The notes below the pieces were generated by a model. The model was not told the origin of the DNA. It searched no databases and worked only from the letters and a program-made list of their open reading frames with translations. A stretch of 64,000 nt of DNA, from assembly GCA_014529385.2 (NCBI GenBank), contig CM043970.1:46302779-46366778 (forward strand). Direction: 5' to 3'. The stretch comes from Adiantum capillus-veneris (lineage: Eukaryota > Streptophyta > Polypodiopsida > Polypodiales > Pteridaceae). Both the position numbers and the translations under genes were made by a program. Position 1 is the stretch's first letter, and every line of letters starts with the position of its first letter. Below, in pieces: positions 33,479 through 44,574 of this stretch.

Positions 33479-33699
33479 AAAATTATCTGTAGTCCTCTCT
33501 TAAAGTCTCGATGTGGCACAATAAAAACTTTATGAGCATATGTTTATACACAATTGAGCTAAAATATTATATTATTTGTAGCTTTTTTAAATAGTTGGTC
33601 TTTTGCACTATAAATTGTCAAGATAAGTTATATTCAAATTCTTTTTTTTTTAGTTTACACTTTTCCAATAAACAATTGATGTTTCATATGTTTTATGCT

Positions 33700-33772
33700 A
33701 TTCAAAAATAAAGGTGCTCATTTTGGGCCACCCAAAATTGGGTGCCCCAAATAGGCACCTTTATTTTTGAAT
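33700..33772. repeat. Perfect 18-bp foldback
   Basis: ATTCAAAAATAAAGGTGC (33700-33717) is the exact inverse complement of 33755-33772. The 37-bp centre can pair further (TTTTGGG against CCCAAA, ACCCAA against TTGGGT). It lies in the 5' subterminal part of the family 1 CACTA element. Confidence 0.9.
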
Positions 33773-33961
33773 ACCTGTTTAACAGTAATATACACGATAA
33801 TATACGTGGTAATAGTGGCGGATATATTTCCACACCTATTACCATGCATATTGTTGACTAACCATTGCCACGGAGATTAGCGCATCTATTGCCGTATACG
33901 CATTTCTCGCTCTCCTTTTCTATTTGTTATTCTATGGTAATAGCAACGGTTCTCAACTTTT

Positions 33962-34015
33962 CCTCTCATAGTGGGAGTCACACTAGTATAGTGAACTAAC
34001 TCCCACTATGAGAGG
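33962..34015. repeat. Inverted pair of CACTA ends
   Basis: CCTCTCATAGTGGGAGT (33962-33978) is the exact inverse complement of 33999-34015, with a 20-base centre that itself holds CACTAGTATAGTG. The left arm contains the terminus of the family 1 element; the right arm is the same terminus facing the other way (CACTATGAGAGG from 34004). Confidence 0.85.
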
Positions 34016-34701
34016 GAACTACCTTCGTCTGCAAAATAATCATAGAAATTTTAAATTGTTTTAATTCATGCTCAATTTTGATGGAGGTTAGGAGACGAAC
34101 GTTGTAAATACAAGAGATCTCGCTGAAAATTCGTCGTTTATAGCTCTTGGTTTTTGGGATGGTGGCCATGTTTTTGGTTATTCATGGGATTGAGGATGAC
34201 AATTAGACAAAGTAAAGTTTGTACCACACTTTTCTTGTATTTTCACAAATCAAGAAAGTGAAGTTTGTATCAAATATGCAAAAAAAACATGTCATTGGCC
34301 TGTTAATTGTGAGTATCATTATTTGCAAAAAAGAGTGGTTGTCGTAACCAATGAAGGCATCTAAAACACAATCTTTTATGCACAATTCTTGAGCCCATTG
34401 TTTAAGTGATGAAAGGCGGCTAGAATTAATGACATGAGGATAGAAGGTCTGATATGATCTCTTAGGGTATTTGTAGAAAATCAACTATTAACATGTATAA
34501 TTATTGCAAAATAGATATCTCACATATTAGAAAGAATGCAAAAATAACTTACAACTTCAAATTTATTTGCTTTTTGATCTAGTCCAATAACTTTAGACCC
34601 AAAACATAGCAAAGAAAAAGAATTCATTCATTCCTATCTCCAAACGTTCAGTAACAAGGTATAGTCTTGATCATCTCTACTCTTTCTCTCCTAATCCATG
34701 T

Positions 34702-34762
<61 letters not shown>

Positions 34763-35629
34763 AGCACAGTTTCAGAGGCTAAAAATTATTGGATACATAA
34801 TAAGACTTGTAACTATAACAAATACTATCAAACAACATTAATGGACACTTTTTTAGAATTTTTAGGCTACAATTTTACACGCCTATAGTGTCTATAGCAA
34901 GGATATGTCATGTCAACGAGAATGCTTCTTTATTTTATATCTCAATATGGTTTATGAATACATTCTATTATTATTTAAATGTTTTAACAAGGCTATCTAG
35001 TACTTGTTCTTTATACCCTATTGGAAATAGCTACGGTGCAATGAGGAAAGTATAAGAGCTTTTCACACATCTACTCCCTCTAGTTTCATATATGCTATAA
35101 GCATAAACCATTCCAATCGGGGAAATGTAGACTCATATAAGTTTTTGCTAATGTATACACACTAGGTTATGGGCCCTATCATGCAGCTTCATGCATTGAA
35201 GCTTTTCAATCATAACAAGTGCAATGTCTCTATGGGGTTATTGTAGTTGTACAAATCATCGTATGAGGTCATGAGATCTGATATGGGTGATTGAAACTAG
35301 GTTAACTAAACTCCAAAGTTAGCCACATTGTTTGTTGACATTTTTTATTGGTTATTTGGATTATCCAGTAACATTTTGAGTAATTGTGCTCCCAAGTTTA
35401 CTTAAGTGAGGACTATATTTAAACAATGGGGAACAAAACTCACTATCAGTGATATGAATCATCGGTGATGACGGATGGGCACACTAAACGTGTGAACTTA
35501 TTGCCAAAGTATATTCTAAGATCATACGCTACCAAGGAGCAATCTAATAGGAAGGGTTATCTTCTTATTGAGGAGTTTGCTTATATTCGTGTAGAACATG
35601 TTGCAATGAGGTTTAGTCCTTTCATGGTT
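34016..35629. other. No gene seen; CT/CA microsatellite
   Basis: AT-rich. The only structure is (CT)n at 34703-34741 followed by (CA)n at 34741-34762. Short ORFs here are not protein-like. Confidence 0.5.
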
Positions 35630-35692
35630 TTGAAAGTTTTTTTTCAAAATCCTGAAAAGACAAATTTATGTCATGTTAGGTTACCAACTTAG
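35630..35692. mobile_element. Right end of a CACTA-like TIR element
   Basis: TCAAAATCCTGAAAAGACAA through GTTAGGTTACCAACTTAGTG matches the right end of the 1004-2330 element (CTGTTAGGTTACCATTCTAGTG) with a few changes. No left end was found; the satellite begins directly after it. Confidence 0.5.
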
Positions 35693-36355
35693 TGATAAGT
35701 GGCTAGCCCTAAGTGAACTAAATGGTCAAATCAACAAAGGCCTAAGTGGGTTTGGAGTGGCCAACCATAAGAATCTTTCACAAAGCAAACTTTAAGTGGT
35801 TTTACATGCCCAACTCCTAGCAGCCAAACCAAAAGCCACTAACCCTAATTAGCTAGCTCTAAGCGGACTAAAACCGCCAAACCAATGTGGCCCTGACCTA
35901 TTTTAGAGTATTCTATCCATATCAAATTTACATGGACAACTCCTAGCAACCAAACCAAAAGCTAGTAACCCTAAGTGGACTGACACATGCAAATTATCAA
36001 CACGGTCCTAAGCCGGTTTAGAATGCCAACTCTAATTTGATTTACAGAACCAACTTTAAGCGGCCAAATAAGAGCGTCTAATCCTAAGTGGCTAGCCCTA
36101 AGTAGACTAAAATGGATAAACCAAATTGGGCCCTAGTTGGTTTAGAGTGGCCAACCCTAAGCGTTTTTACATGGAAACCCTAAAGGGAGCAAACCAAAAA
36201 CCGTCTACGCCAAGCAACTAACCCTAAGCAAATTGAAACGACCAAATCAACATAGCCCTAGACCAATTTAGAGTGTCCAAATATAAGCACCTTTCTATAG
36301 CCAACTCACAGTAGTTGAACCAAAAGCCATTAACCCTATTTTCCTAGTTGAGCGT
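35693..36355. repeat. Satellite of about 122 bp, left block
   Basis: Degenerate units marked by CCAAACCAAAAGCCACTAACC at about 35825, 35946, 36062, 36190 and 36312 (spacings 116-128 bp), with CCCTAAGTGGCTAGCCCTAA and GGTTTAGAGTGGCCAACCC in between. The array is cut by the gypsy element starting at 36356 and resumes after 41960. Confidence 0.8.
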
Positions 36356-37090
36356 TGTCAAGAAGTGCGAAGTGCGGCTAGGAAAGCATCGGGCCTCTGA
36401 CTGTGAGAGTTCGCAGCAAAATCAAGCAAGACGTATAAGATTTGAGGCTAAAAACACATTAAAAAGGAAAAAAACTCCAGCAATGAAATATTCTCTTTGA
36501 AAAAGAAATAAGATCAACTCAAAACTCTTGTGTGTGTGATGAATTGGTGTAGCCTCATTGCCAATTACACAGTTGAAGTGCTCTTTTGCCCTGATAACAA
36601 TCCTACACAAATGCTTCAATTCTCCATTGTAGCCATTTCATGGAAGCTTAAGAACTTCATTATTCATTCCCGAGTAGGTATCTGAAGAGGGAAAACTCTA
36701 ATTGGTGGCCTCACAGCCTCGAATACAGGGTTGGAACAGCACGGGACTGCACTAGCATACCATAGGTGCAGGCTTTGTATCCCTTCACAAAGGAGCTTAT
36801 AGTGCTGACCTTGTACTTCTAAAATGTTCCCTCACTCCTCATAGTCACAGCACCGTGAGTGATGTGGAATTTTGAGCCATTTTTGACCAATTTTGGGCCA
36901 TTTTTTGTCATTTTTAGCTCAAAATGCCCTTTTTTGCTCGTAAAAAACCCAAACGAGCCGAGAAAAATGACTAGAATTGTGAAAAAATCCATTGGGCTTA
37001 AATTTCATCTTGAGACTCACTTTCTCTACTTAGCAAGCACTCTCGATGTATCTCTTATGCCCGTGCATGAAACCTATTATTTTTGGCCGA
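36356..37090 (-). repeat. 3' LTR of the FLDE gypsy element
   Basis: About 735 bp matching 41218-41958 (shared GTGATGTGGAATTTTGAGCC and CATTGGGCTTAAATTTCATC). Similarity fades after GCATGAAACCTA near 37085; 37090-37340 is non-coding DNA up to the pol end. Confidence 0.75.
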
Positions 37091-37343
37091 GATCGCCCGC
37101 ATTGAACTTTCTAGGCAAAACGAGTGTGCCACTTTGATACACTTACATTTGTACATTTTTAAATCATTCCATATTGCCACATCAAGGGCCTTGCTGTCCT
37201 TTCATGGTATATACAGAGCTGCAACCGTGGCATCTATTTTCGCATATATCGCACTATGTACATCATAGCATTTGGTCCCACACAACAAAAGCATTGAGAG
37301 TCTGGCATGTGCCACACATAGCTTTTGCAGGTTCAGTCCTCAT

Positions 37344-38430
37344 TTAAGTCAACATACATATCGATTTCATCATCACTTGCAGGGAAGTCCAGTGCACATT
37401 ATCATCTCTTTCTTCACCTTCATCCATAACATGTTCATCAGTGCCTTCATTTTGACTTTTTTGTGAAACAAAGGGATCTATATCGCCTCTTCTTTTGAAC
37501 AATTTAGTTCTTTTCCCTGCAATGGGAATCTTCATTTTGGTACCATCCAACTCATGCAAGGTATAAGTTGCATTCCCATGTACATGGTTAACCACATAAG
37601 GACCAAACCATCTCTTTGAAAGCTTTCTTATTGTTGAATGTTGGTTATCAAGACTACTGTCATACACCAACACCCAATCACCTTCATCAACAGCTCTATG
37701 TCTAAGCATGTGCCTTTTATCAAATCTGTCCTTATCCTTCAACCTTGCATCTCTTAATCGTGCATAAGGAAATAACCTAGGCCACTCTCCCATTTTACCT
37801 TTGCACGCCTTAGCCAAAGCTTTAATGATAGGAGGATGCCCACATTCTAATTTACCATTCCCTTCAGGATTGTATGCAGTAGTGAGAGCGAGCTTAATGC
37901 CCAATCTAAAGAAAAACTCCCTTGCTTTGTGCATCCACCTCACCCTTGTCCGCTGTTATTTTCCCAACACAACCATAATGGCTAATTACATCATCCAAGA
38001 GGAGCTTACATATCCCTTCTGTGCTTTTTGTTCTTAGAGCACGAACTTCAACTTGGCTGGTTAAGTCTTCTCGTGCAAGCACTATGTATCTCATTTGCCA
38101 TAAGCCCAATGGCATTGTAACCAGATCTACTACCCACTTATAGTGCATGGCCAATGGGTAAGTAGGGTGTAACTCATCACGATGACGTACATTTGAATAC
38201 ATTTGATAGGCTTCACAAGACTCCACAAAGTGAGATACATCTTTATACATACCTTTCCACCAATACCTCTCTTTCATTTTAGTAAAGGTGGCCCATACGC
38301 CTCTACGTCTATCATAAAGACTCTCATGAAACTTTTTCATAATCTCATTTTGAGAATCCTTATTATTCACAACTCTCAAGGGCATTCCACTTCTTTGTTT
38401 TGGATGCTTCAATAAGTACCCATCTTTCAA
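37344..38430 (-). pseudogene. Integrase of the FLDE gypsy element
   Basis: Zinc finger: KFHESLYDRRRGVWATFTKM with CEAYQMYSNVRHRDELHPTY, where the family CxxCQ reads CEAYQ, so a Cys is lost. Core: VVDLVTMPLG (Asp), CVGKITADKGEV (Asp), then after a frameshift near 37940 TTAYNPEGNGKLECGHPPII (Glu). The C-terminal part has KLSKRWFGPYVVNHVHGNAT and TLHELDGTKMKIPIAGKR, a GPY/F-like domain. All three catalytic residues are visible but in two frames. The end is acidic (DEGEERDDNV). Confidence 0.8.
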
Positions 38431-38525
38431 AAAGTATCCATAGGCCTTTCTCCGTATTCTTTGAACTCTTGATTAGTCCACCCTTCTTGCCTCGTGAAAG
38501 TGCTTAGATAGCATCCAATGAGCAA

Positions 38526-38890
38526 CTAGTCACCTTGATATAGGTCCTCTGTAAAGGACTCAAGTGCATTTGACAGGCAAACATGATCACCCTTGGCATG
38601 AGAGATACTATAGAATTGTGTGCCTACATCATCGCTTTTGACAACCATGTCTTCTTCATTTTCATACCTTGCTCTTGAAAGCATATCCGCAACTGGATTA
38701 TCTTTCCCTGCATTATGCTCAAATTCTGGATTCAAGGACTTTATGTAGGCAATCCATCTCAACATAGCAATGTCGGGAGTTGAGCAACTTGTGATCATTC
38801 CAAGAAGGGGTAGACAATCAGTCTCCACAATTACATTTGCTCCAATCAAGTACTCTTTGTCACATTTCAATGCTGTGACTAATCTCCATA
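38526..38890 (-). pseudogene. RNase H of the FLDE gypsy element
   Basis: Frame with GANVIVETDCLPLLGMI, APDIAMLRWIAYIKSL-type sequence (STPDIAMLRWIAYIKS) and HNAGKDNPVADMLSRARYEN, the C-terminal half of a gypsy RNase H. ETDC carries the Asp; HNAGKDNPVADMLSR is the domain end. The link to RT (38980-39198, containing SKLAPQKFGWAIG) is frame-broken. Confidence 0.75.
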
Positions 38891-38979
38891 ACTCTTTTTA
38901 CCTGTGGATAGTTGCATTGACGAGTACTAAGGACTTTTGCTCCAAATCTCACCACATATTGCTTGCCACCATCGTCATC

Positions 38980-40262
38980 CTATCCAATCGCCCATCCAAA
39001 TTTTTGTGGGGCTAGTTTGCTTTCCTCAAATTTGGAGACATAAGCAGAAAATTCTTTAATTTTCTCATGGCTTGGGTATGCATTTCTTCCCATTGAAACT
39101 TTTGGTTCTTTCTCAAAAGTTGATACAAAGGTTCTGCCACATGCACATACTGTGGAATCCAGATAACATAGAACACACATGCACCCAAGAACCTTCAAAC
39201 CTTAGTTACATTAATACATGTCTCTTTTATTATTTGAATTACATCAATCTTTGCAAGATAAGGCCTTCTACCATATGACCTGCACATATGTCCCACAATA
39301 AGAACTTCGCTCGCACCAAACACTGACTTTTTCCCAGACAAGGTAAGGTTCACTTCTTCCAATGTTGACAAGATCTCATCACAATTATTGATATGATTTT
39401 CCACATATTTGTGACACCCCCTCAAGTCTAAAGCCACATCTATACCACTTACATTACATCCTTTAATTGGCACTTCATCAAGGAAAGGCATTGTAGTTTG
39501 CGGTATGAAGTCACGTAGGACTTTGTTCATACCATTCATCATACGTGCAACTGAGTTAGTTTCTCCCTGAGGTAAGGTGCACATCCTTACCATACCCAAT
39601 GGTGTCCTCATGGTAGTCAGGTCCCTGCTTTCCATTGCTAGTTGAAACTGATCATACCCTGAGTACAAATCTCCCATAGAATATATTGCCCTTCCTGCAA
39701 ATACCTCTGCAAATTCATCTACAATTGACCTAGTTCCCACATTTCTAATTGTAACCTTGTTGATGGGTTACATATCCTGTATAAAGCGTAAAGAACTATT
39801 TTTCTTTGGAACTGTGAACCACCTGTTTCAATATGGAGCACAAGAAGGCTCCAAAATACCCATCTTGATCTTTTCATTAAGCAACTTAATGAGTTTTGGC
39901 AAATGGGCCTTTGGAATCGGAATAGGCCTCAACTTCCAAGGTACATGAGGGATAGTGAAGATCACCATAGGAGCAACAATGGATGGATCAACACATCCTA
40001 TCTCATGCGGCTTGAATCCAAAAGCCTTTCCATGTTTGGCAAGCATTTCTTCAAATCATACTCTTTCAACATCTGTAGCCATGTCCTCAACTAGCTTCTT
40101 CATCCCACCTTTGCCACAGTTTGTTCCCAAGAGCTTACCTGTTTCAATTAAGTGAATTTTTCTATCTTTAAAAAAAACAATCTCTTTCATCAAAGCATCT
40201 TTAAAAATTTTACAATCCCTCCTTCCATGGTCAGTACTATCACACCATATGCATCTATTTAC
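38980..40262 (-). pseudogene. Reverse transcriptase of the FLDE gypsy element
   Basis: In order: zinc knuckle CIWCDSTDHGRRDC (about 40220-40260), GTNCGKGGMKK, KLRPIPIPKAHLPKLIKLLN, then (39195-39740) GRAIYSMGDLYSGYDQFQLA with motif A Asp, TTMRTPLGMVRMCTLPQGET, and motif C PFLDEVPIKGCNVSG. The second Asp of motif C is Glu. LTLSGKKSVFGASEVLIVGH follows, in place of the usual KC-x-F motif. The frame changes between 39740 and 39828 and again below 39195. Confidence 0.8.
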
Positions 40263-40428
40263 AAAGCTTTCTTTGTTTTGAGGTTTTTGCCTTATAGATT
40301 GTCATGATGCTTGTCCCTTTTCTTCTAACCTTGTAAGCTTTAACTTTAGCTCTTGCATTCCCTTGACAATATCATCTAGAAAGGACTTGTCACTCTTTGT
40401 AACCACAATAACAAGCTTTATGGGACTC

Positions 40429-40998
40429 TCAAGAATGCTTGGGGATTGAGTAGGGTTGACTATCATCTTGTCTCTTCGTCGTTGGTCGCTTAGCTAGCAA
40501 TGAAATGGCGTCTTCGACCTCATCCCAATCAGTCTTCAAACCTTGTTCCGCATCCTTATCCTCAAGTAGTAGCTCTAACTTCCCTTGAATCTCTTTATCT
40601 GCATCCTCCTGCAAAAAGAGCTCTATCTTCTCTGATTTTAGCGTAGACTTTTCAATCCTTGACAATTGATCATATCGGCATTCAAATTCCGTTAGCAATT
40701 TGGTAGACGAAAGGCCCTCTTTTGGCCAAACTAGCCACTCTAAAAAGGTCCTCTTTGTTACCCTTTCAGAGTCCTCCATGAAATACTCTTCCTTCAAGGC
40801 TAATTTGAATGCTTCCCAAGTTGCCCCATGCTCATTTCTAATTCCCCTTACATGCTCTCTGATCTCGGGAACCACAGCTAGTTCAAAACTTTGCACCATC
40901 TCTACTTCGGGCACTCGATGAAGCTCCATCTCCTTTACATATCCACAAAGATACTTTGTTACATCTTTACCTTTAAATTGGTCCATTTTCTTCACCAT
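40429..40998 (-). pseudogene. Gag of the FLDE gypsy element
   Basis: A 189-codon frame with MDQFKGKDVTKYLCGYVKEM, FELAVVPEIREHVRGIRNEH, GATWEAFKLALKEEYFMEDS and FECRYDQLSRIEKSTLKSEK, an alpha-helical capsid-like protein with the gypsy gag layout. It is joined by a frame break (about 40300-40430) to the zinc knuckle at 40.2 kb. The region to the LTR (40999-41217) includes minus-strand TGGTGAACCCAACGCG near the LTR, a possible PBS. Confidence 0.7.
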
Positions 40999-41217
40999 AT
41001 ATTAAAGTGCTTTGGTTGAGGAAAGCTCCCTCCTTTCCGTAGCTAGCTGCTGCTGCATAAACACCGCAAAAGCCTGAAACATTTGCATTGTGATTGGATC
41101 AAACCGAACCCCCTATTGCTCTTGTTGCTCCATAGCTTTAAAACTTTGTTTTAATACCTTCAATGAAGCTTTTGAACCCTCACCATATCCTACTTCGCGT
41201 TGGGTTCACCAAAAATG

Positions 41218-41960
41218 TGTCAAGAAGTGCGGAGTGCGGCTAAGAAAGCGTCTGGCCTTTGACTGTGAGAATTCGCAGCAAAATCAAGCAAGTCGTAGAA
41301 TATTTGAGGCTAAAAATACATAAAAAAGAACAAAACTCCAGAGATGAAATCTTCTCTTTGAAAAAGAACCAAGATTAACTCAAAACTCTTGTGTGTGTGA
41401 TGATTTGGTGTAGCCTCACTGCCAATTACACAGTTGCAATGCTTTTTTGTCCTGATAAAAACCCTACACAAACGCTTCAATTCTCCATTGTAGCCATTCC
41501 ATGGAAGCTTCAAAGCTTCATTTTTCATTCCCAAGTAGGTATTTGAAGAGGGGAAACCCTAATTGGTGGCCTCACAGCCTCGAAAACAGGGTTGGAACAG
41601 CACGGGACTGCACTAGCATACCATAGGTGCAAGATTTGTATCACTTCACAGAGGAGCTTGTAGTGTTGATCTTGTACTTCTAAAATTTTCCCTCACTCCT
41701 CATAGCCATGGCACCGTGAGTGATGTGGAATTTTGAGCCATTTTGGATCAATTTTGAGTTATTTTTTACCATTTTTAGTCATTTTTAGCTCAAAAATGCC
41801 CTTTTTTGCCCCTAAAAAGCCCAAACGAGCTGGGAAAAATCCCTTAGATTTTTGAAAATTACATTGGGCTTAAATTTCATCTTAAACCTCATTTTTCTAC
41901 TTAGAAATCACTATAGAGTATCTCTTATACCCGCGCATGAAACCTACTTTATTTTTCCAA
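41218..41960 (-). repeat. 5' LTR of the FLDE gypsy element
   Basis: Partner of 36356-37090. Its outer end is near ACTTTATTTTTCCA (about 41957), where the satellite resumes. Confidence 0.75.
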
Positions 41961-41974
41961 CCCTAGGGGACTTT

Positions 41975-43272
41975 ACACGGCTAACTTCTAGCACCAAAAC
42001 AAAATTCACTACACTCAAGCATACTAAAACGGTCAAACCAACATGGACCTAAGATGGTTTAGAGTTTCAACCCTAAGCGGCTCTACATAACCAACCTTAA
42101 GCGACCAAGCCAAAAGCCACTAACCCCAAGTGGCTAGCCCTAAGTTTAAAAAAATGGCAAAACCAATGGGCTCTTAAGCTAGTTTAAAGTGGAAAATCCT
42201 AAACATCTTTACAAAGGTAGCCTTAAGCGTCCAAACCAAAATATTTTAACCCTAAGTCGCTAGCTCTAAGTGGACTGAAATGGCTAAACCAACATGGCCT
42301 TAGTTGGTTTACATTGGCTAATCTTAAGGGTCTTAACATGGGACTAAACCAACCCTAAGCTGGTTCAAAGAAACTAACACTAAGGGTCTTTACACAAGAA
42401 ACCCTAAGCACCTATACATGGCCAATTGGTAGCCAGCCCAAACCTTAATCCGCTAACCCTAATTTTCTAGCCCTATTGTGACTGAAACCACAAAAAAACA
42501 TGTCCCTCAATTAATTTAGATCATCCTATTGTAATGAGCTTTACATGGTTGACATAAAGCAATCAAGCCAAAAGACGCTAACCCTAACAAAATTGAAATG
42601 CCCAAGCCAACGTGGCCCTAAGCTAGTTTGGAGCAGCCAACTCTAAGCGACTTTACGCATATAATCGTAAGCGACATACATGTCCAATTCCTACCAATCT
42701 GACCAAAATCAACTGACCCTAACTAGATAGCTCTAAGTGGACTAAAATATCCAAACCAATGTGGCCCTAAGCGGGTTTAGAGTGATCATCCCTAAGCAAC
42801 TTTACATGGCCAACACTAAGCCGCTTTACATAGCCAACTTCTTATAGTCAAACCAGAATCCACTAACCCTAAGCAGCTATCCCTAAATCGTACTAAACCA
42901 TTCAAACCAATGTGACCCTAAGATGGTTAATTTAGAGTGCTAACTCTAAGCAACTTTGCATAGCCAACCTTAAGCGGCCAAACCAAAGCTGCTAACCCTA
43001 AGAAACTAGCCCCAAAAATATTCAAACGGTCAAACCAAAGCTACTAACACTAAGCAACTAGCCCCAAGTACATTGAAATGATCAAACCAATGGGGCCCTA
43101 AGTCAATTTACAGCAACCAACCATAAGCGGCTTTACTTTATCAATCCTTGATGGCTATACAAAGACAACCTTAAGCAATCTAACCAAAATACACTAACCC
43201 TTATGGGCTATCTCTAAGAAAATTGAAATGGCCAAATCACCACAACCCTAAGTTGGTTTAGAGTGGCCAACC
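41975..43272. repeat. Satellite of about 122 bp, right block
   Basis: About ten further degenerate units with the same motifs as 35693-36355 (GGCCAACCCTAAGCGGCT type, AGTTGGTTTAGAGTGGCCAA). Dense in CCCTAA. Followed by a GA tract (43275-43302). Confidence 0.8.
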
Positions 43273-43302
43273 CTTAGAGAGAGAGAGAGAGAGAGAGAGA
43301 TC

Positions 43303-44570
43303 TTTTGTGACTTTGTGAGCCTACACTTGTTTCTAATTCCTACCAACTACAGAGACCACCACCACTCATTAGATTGGATAGATACAATCCTTCCATGACG
43401 ATCGATTCTTGTAAATCGTCAATACAAATATGCATAGGTAGTAGGGTGGGTCGAAATCCATACAAGATGGATCAACCAAACCATGAAAGAAAATCAATGC
43501 ATGAAAGTGTTAGGGATATCCAATTTGTGGTCGATAATATCATTAGGAAGCTCATCAAAGCATCTTTACACTACATCTCTTAGATTTTAGATATTTTTAG
43601 GTTCATAGATGGTGATTCATTTACCTTAGCATAGACTAGAAATGAGTTTTCTAGTAGAAAAGACACAGTATTCTCAAGGAAAAGCACTAGCATGTCCCAA
43701 GAAAACACCACTCATAGGCCACCAATCACCAACAAAGAAATTGAGGAATTTTGGTAGTAGGGTTTCAGGACCCTAGCAATGCATGGTATCAATGTTGTAA
43801 ACATTGGGCAAGGAACATGAATTGTGATTCATGTACCTAGCAAGCACCCAGAGTGGAAGTGTCAAATCCTCTCTGTAGGTCTCTACCAATGAAAGGAATC
43901 TAGAAGTCCCATGGAAAAAGAAAAAAATAGTATTTATACAGCTCAATCGCACCTACACGAAGGTTTCGTAAAATTGTAGCAAAGGAAATCAGAAAGTGGT
44001 CCAATCATTAGTTCAAGGAGGCCAGAGAATCATATTTGTGAAAAAAACACAAAAGTATGGCCAAAAACAATATAATTGGACTAAGGTTTACTCTTCACGT
44101 TCAAAATTTGTATCTAAATTTTCCAATACTCTTAGGATGATTTTTAGAAGCAAGTCCTTGACCCCCTAAGTAAAACTTATCAGATAGAACCAATTCATAG
44201 GGTTGTTACATACAAATCTTCTACATAATTCAAAAATTCAAAACATTAATCACAACTAACTTATATATCCAAATCTTTGAAAATTGCAAAAAAGAACATG
44301 AATTTCTAGCTACTAATCAACCTAGTACACAACTAGTACCCCTAGAACATGTTCATCATGTTGAACCAACTAATATCCATCAAAAGTCAATTTAGTCAAA
44401 ATTTTGAAATCATAATCAATGTACGTTTCGTCAAGCTTGATATGTTGACTCTTGCACTTGTGGGACAATAAGTTACTCTAGGCCTATTGATGGAATTTGC
44501 TTAATTTTGGATAAAGATTGCACTAGTTATACCTATTATGTGTCATGGTAGATTTATGGTCATCACCAGA
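43303..44570. other. No gene recognised
   Basis: AT-rich DNA between the satellite and a transposase relic. The ORF 43374-43583 has no motif I know. By position this could be the 5' part of the CACTA relic that follows. Confidence 0.4.
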
Positions 44571-44574
44571 GCGA

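Larger units (their letters stand above)
16971..33973 (-). mobile_element. Large CACTA (En/Spm) element, family 1
   Basis: Transposase pieces on the minus strand lie on both sides of a 9.1-kb LTR element and fit as one protein: N-terminal domain and TNP2 start at 30546-31415, the rest at 18160-21445. Outside them the ends read CACTATGAAAC (16971, plus) and CACTATGAGAG (33973, minus), both beginning CACTATGA. ATTACC motifs recur beside both ends, as subterminal repeats do. The 3-bp flanks are AGA and GGA. Without the insert the element is about 8 kb. Its 5' third holds a telomere-like array, a GA array and a foldback. Confidence 0.75.
36356..41960 (-). mobile_element. Ty3/gypsy element with FLDE reverse transcriptase
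   Basis: Direct repeats at 36356-37090 and 41218-41958, both starting TGTCAAGAAGTGCG (plus-strand reading), flank gag, RT, RNase H and integrase on the minus strand. The element lies inside the 122-bp satellite. The domain order is Ty3/gypsy, but the RT box (FLDEVPIKG) and integrase motif (GNGKLECGH) set it apart from the other gypsy copies here. Stops and frameshifts break pol. Outer LTR ends and target duplication could not be fixed. Confidence 0.8.

Noticed and set aside
35693-43272. Regular repeats considered as a CRISPR array
   Set aside because: Units are degenerate, contiguous and without unique spacers, and the DNA is plant.
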